Part shown: piece by piece, positions 63,987 through 64,000 of the stretch
How positions within the stretch are numbered: position 1 is the stretch's first letter
Layout of the letters: the number at the start of each line of letters is the position of its first letter
Assembly: GCA_963700425.1 (NCBI GenBank)
Contig: CAVOXO010000001.1
Location: 434,001-498,000, forward strand
Direction of reading: 5' to 3'
DNA from: CAVOXO01 sp963700425
GTDB lineage: Bacteria > Actinomycetota > Acidimicrobiia > Acidimicrobiales > Microtrichaceae
Length of the DNA stretch: 64,000 bases
Program-made: the position numbers and the translations under genes
Notes under the pieces: model-generated
Databases searched by the model: none
What the model was told of the DNA's origin: nothing
Seen by the model: the letters and a program-made list of their open reading frames with translations, nothing else

Positions 63987-64000
63987 CGCCGGCATGCCAA

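Overview
The window is a high-GC chromosomal segment of an actinobacterium. Its gene content and order fit a deep branch such as the Acidimicrobiia better than a mycobacterium or streptomycete; this is inferred from marker families, not from a search. The markers are a DUF3499 protein, a DUF5719 protein beside a very large GT2 membrane protein, coenzyme F420 genes (cofD, cofE) with an LLM-class oxidoreductase, and the run comF-hpf-secA-prfB-ftsE-ftsX. Part of the order (LCP protein, cofD/cofE, GDP-mannose pyrophosphorylase, DUF3499, manB, SIS isomerase, ahcY) recalls the mycobacterial Rv3248c-Rv3267 neighbourhood.

Layout. 0-8.7 kb: metabolic genes (RDD fragment, TreT-like glycosyltransferase, PilZ protein, lipoprotein, esterase, biotin-dependent carboxylase with its divergent biotin ligase, pabB-pabC). 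8.7-25.3 kb: an envelope-glycan locus. It holds an LCP ligase, UDP-glucose dehydrogenase and UDP-xylose synthase, GDP-fucose synthase, three GT4 glycosyltransferases, a GDP-mannose pyrophosphorylase, a GalE-like epimerase, Gmd and a GDP-rhamnose-type reductase. An SDR, an LLM oxidoreductase and cofE/cofD sit inside it. 25.4-30.6 kb: a translationally coupled operon (GT2 membrane giant, DUF5719, thioredoxin-like protein). 30.6-34.1 kb: ftsH, DUF3499, CPBP protease and a small zinc ribbon. 34.1-41.2 kb: a large membrane protein, a GtrA-GT2 fusion, manB, Trm112-like and a SIS isomerase. 41.1-48.5 kb: a second sugar cluster (GtrA, methyltransferase, PhyH oxygenase, WecE-like aminotransferase, GT2, WbqC, GNAT, membrane protein). 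48.5-53.1 kb: oxidoreductase, ahcY, small genes. 53.1-60.0 kb: comF-hpf-secA-prfB-ftsEX. 60.0-64 kb: azlD-azlC-thioredoxin operon, Rieske protein and a DUF2207 membrane protein.

How the genes work together. A complete route from fructose-6-phosphate to GDP-deoxyhexoses can be read: SIS isomerase, ManB, ManC-like, Gmd, then Fcl (GDP-L-fucose) or Rmd (GDP-D-rhamnose). A second branch, Ugd then Uxs, gives UDP-xylose. Many glycosyltransferases and two GtrA-type flippase domains would use these sugars, and the LCP protein could attach the glycan to the wall.

Sequence quality. Many genes are split by single-base indels. They are sparse to 38 kb, very dense at 38.4-48.5 kb and 58.4-60.0 kb, and absent from uxs, gmd, ahcY and secA. 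I read them as uncorrected sequencing errors, so split genes are annotated as single CDSs with the frame breaks noted.

Regulation. A TANNNT box lies 6-10 bases before many start codons, implying widespread leaderless transcription. Only the ahcY promoter shows a clear -35 as well. Neighbouring genes commonly overlap by 4 bases (GTGA or ATGA). I see no tRNA, rRNA, CRISPR array, insertion sequence or prophage, and no gene-free stretch longer than about 140 bases.
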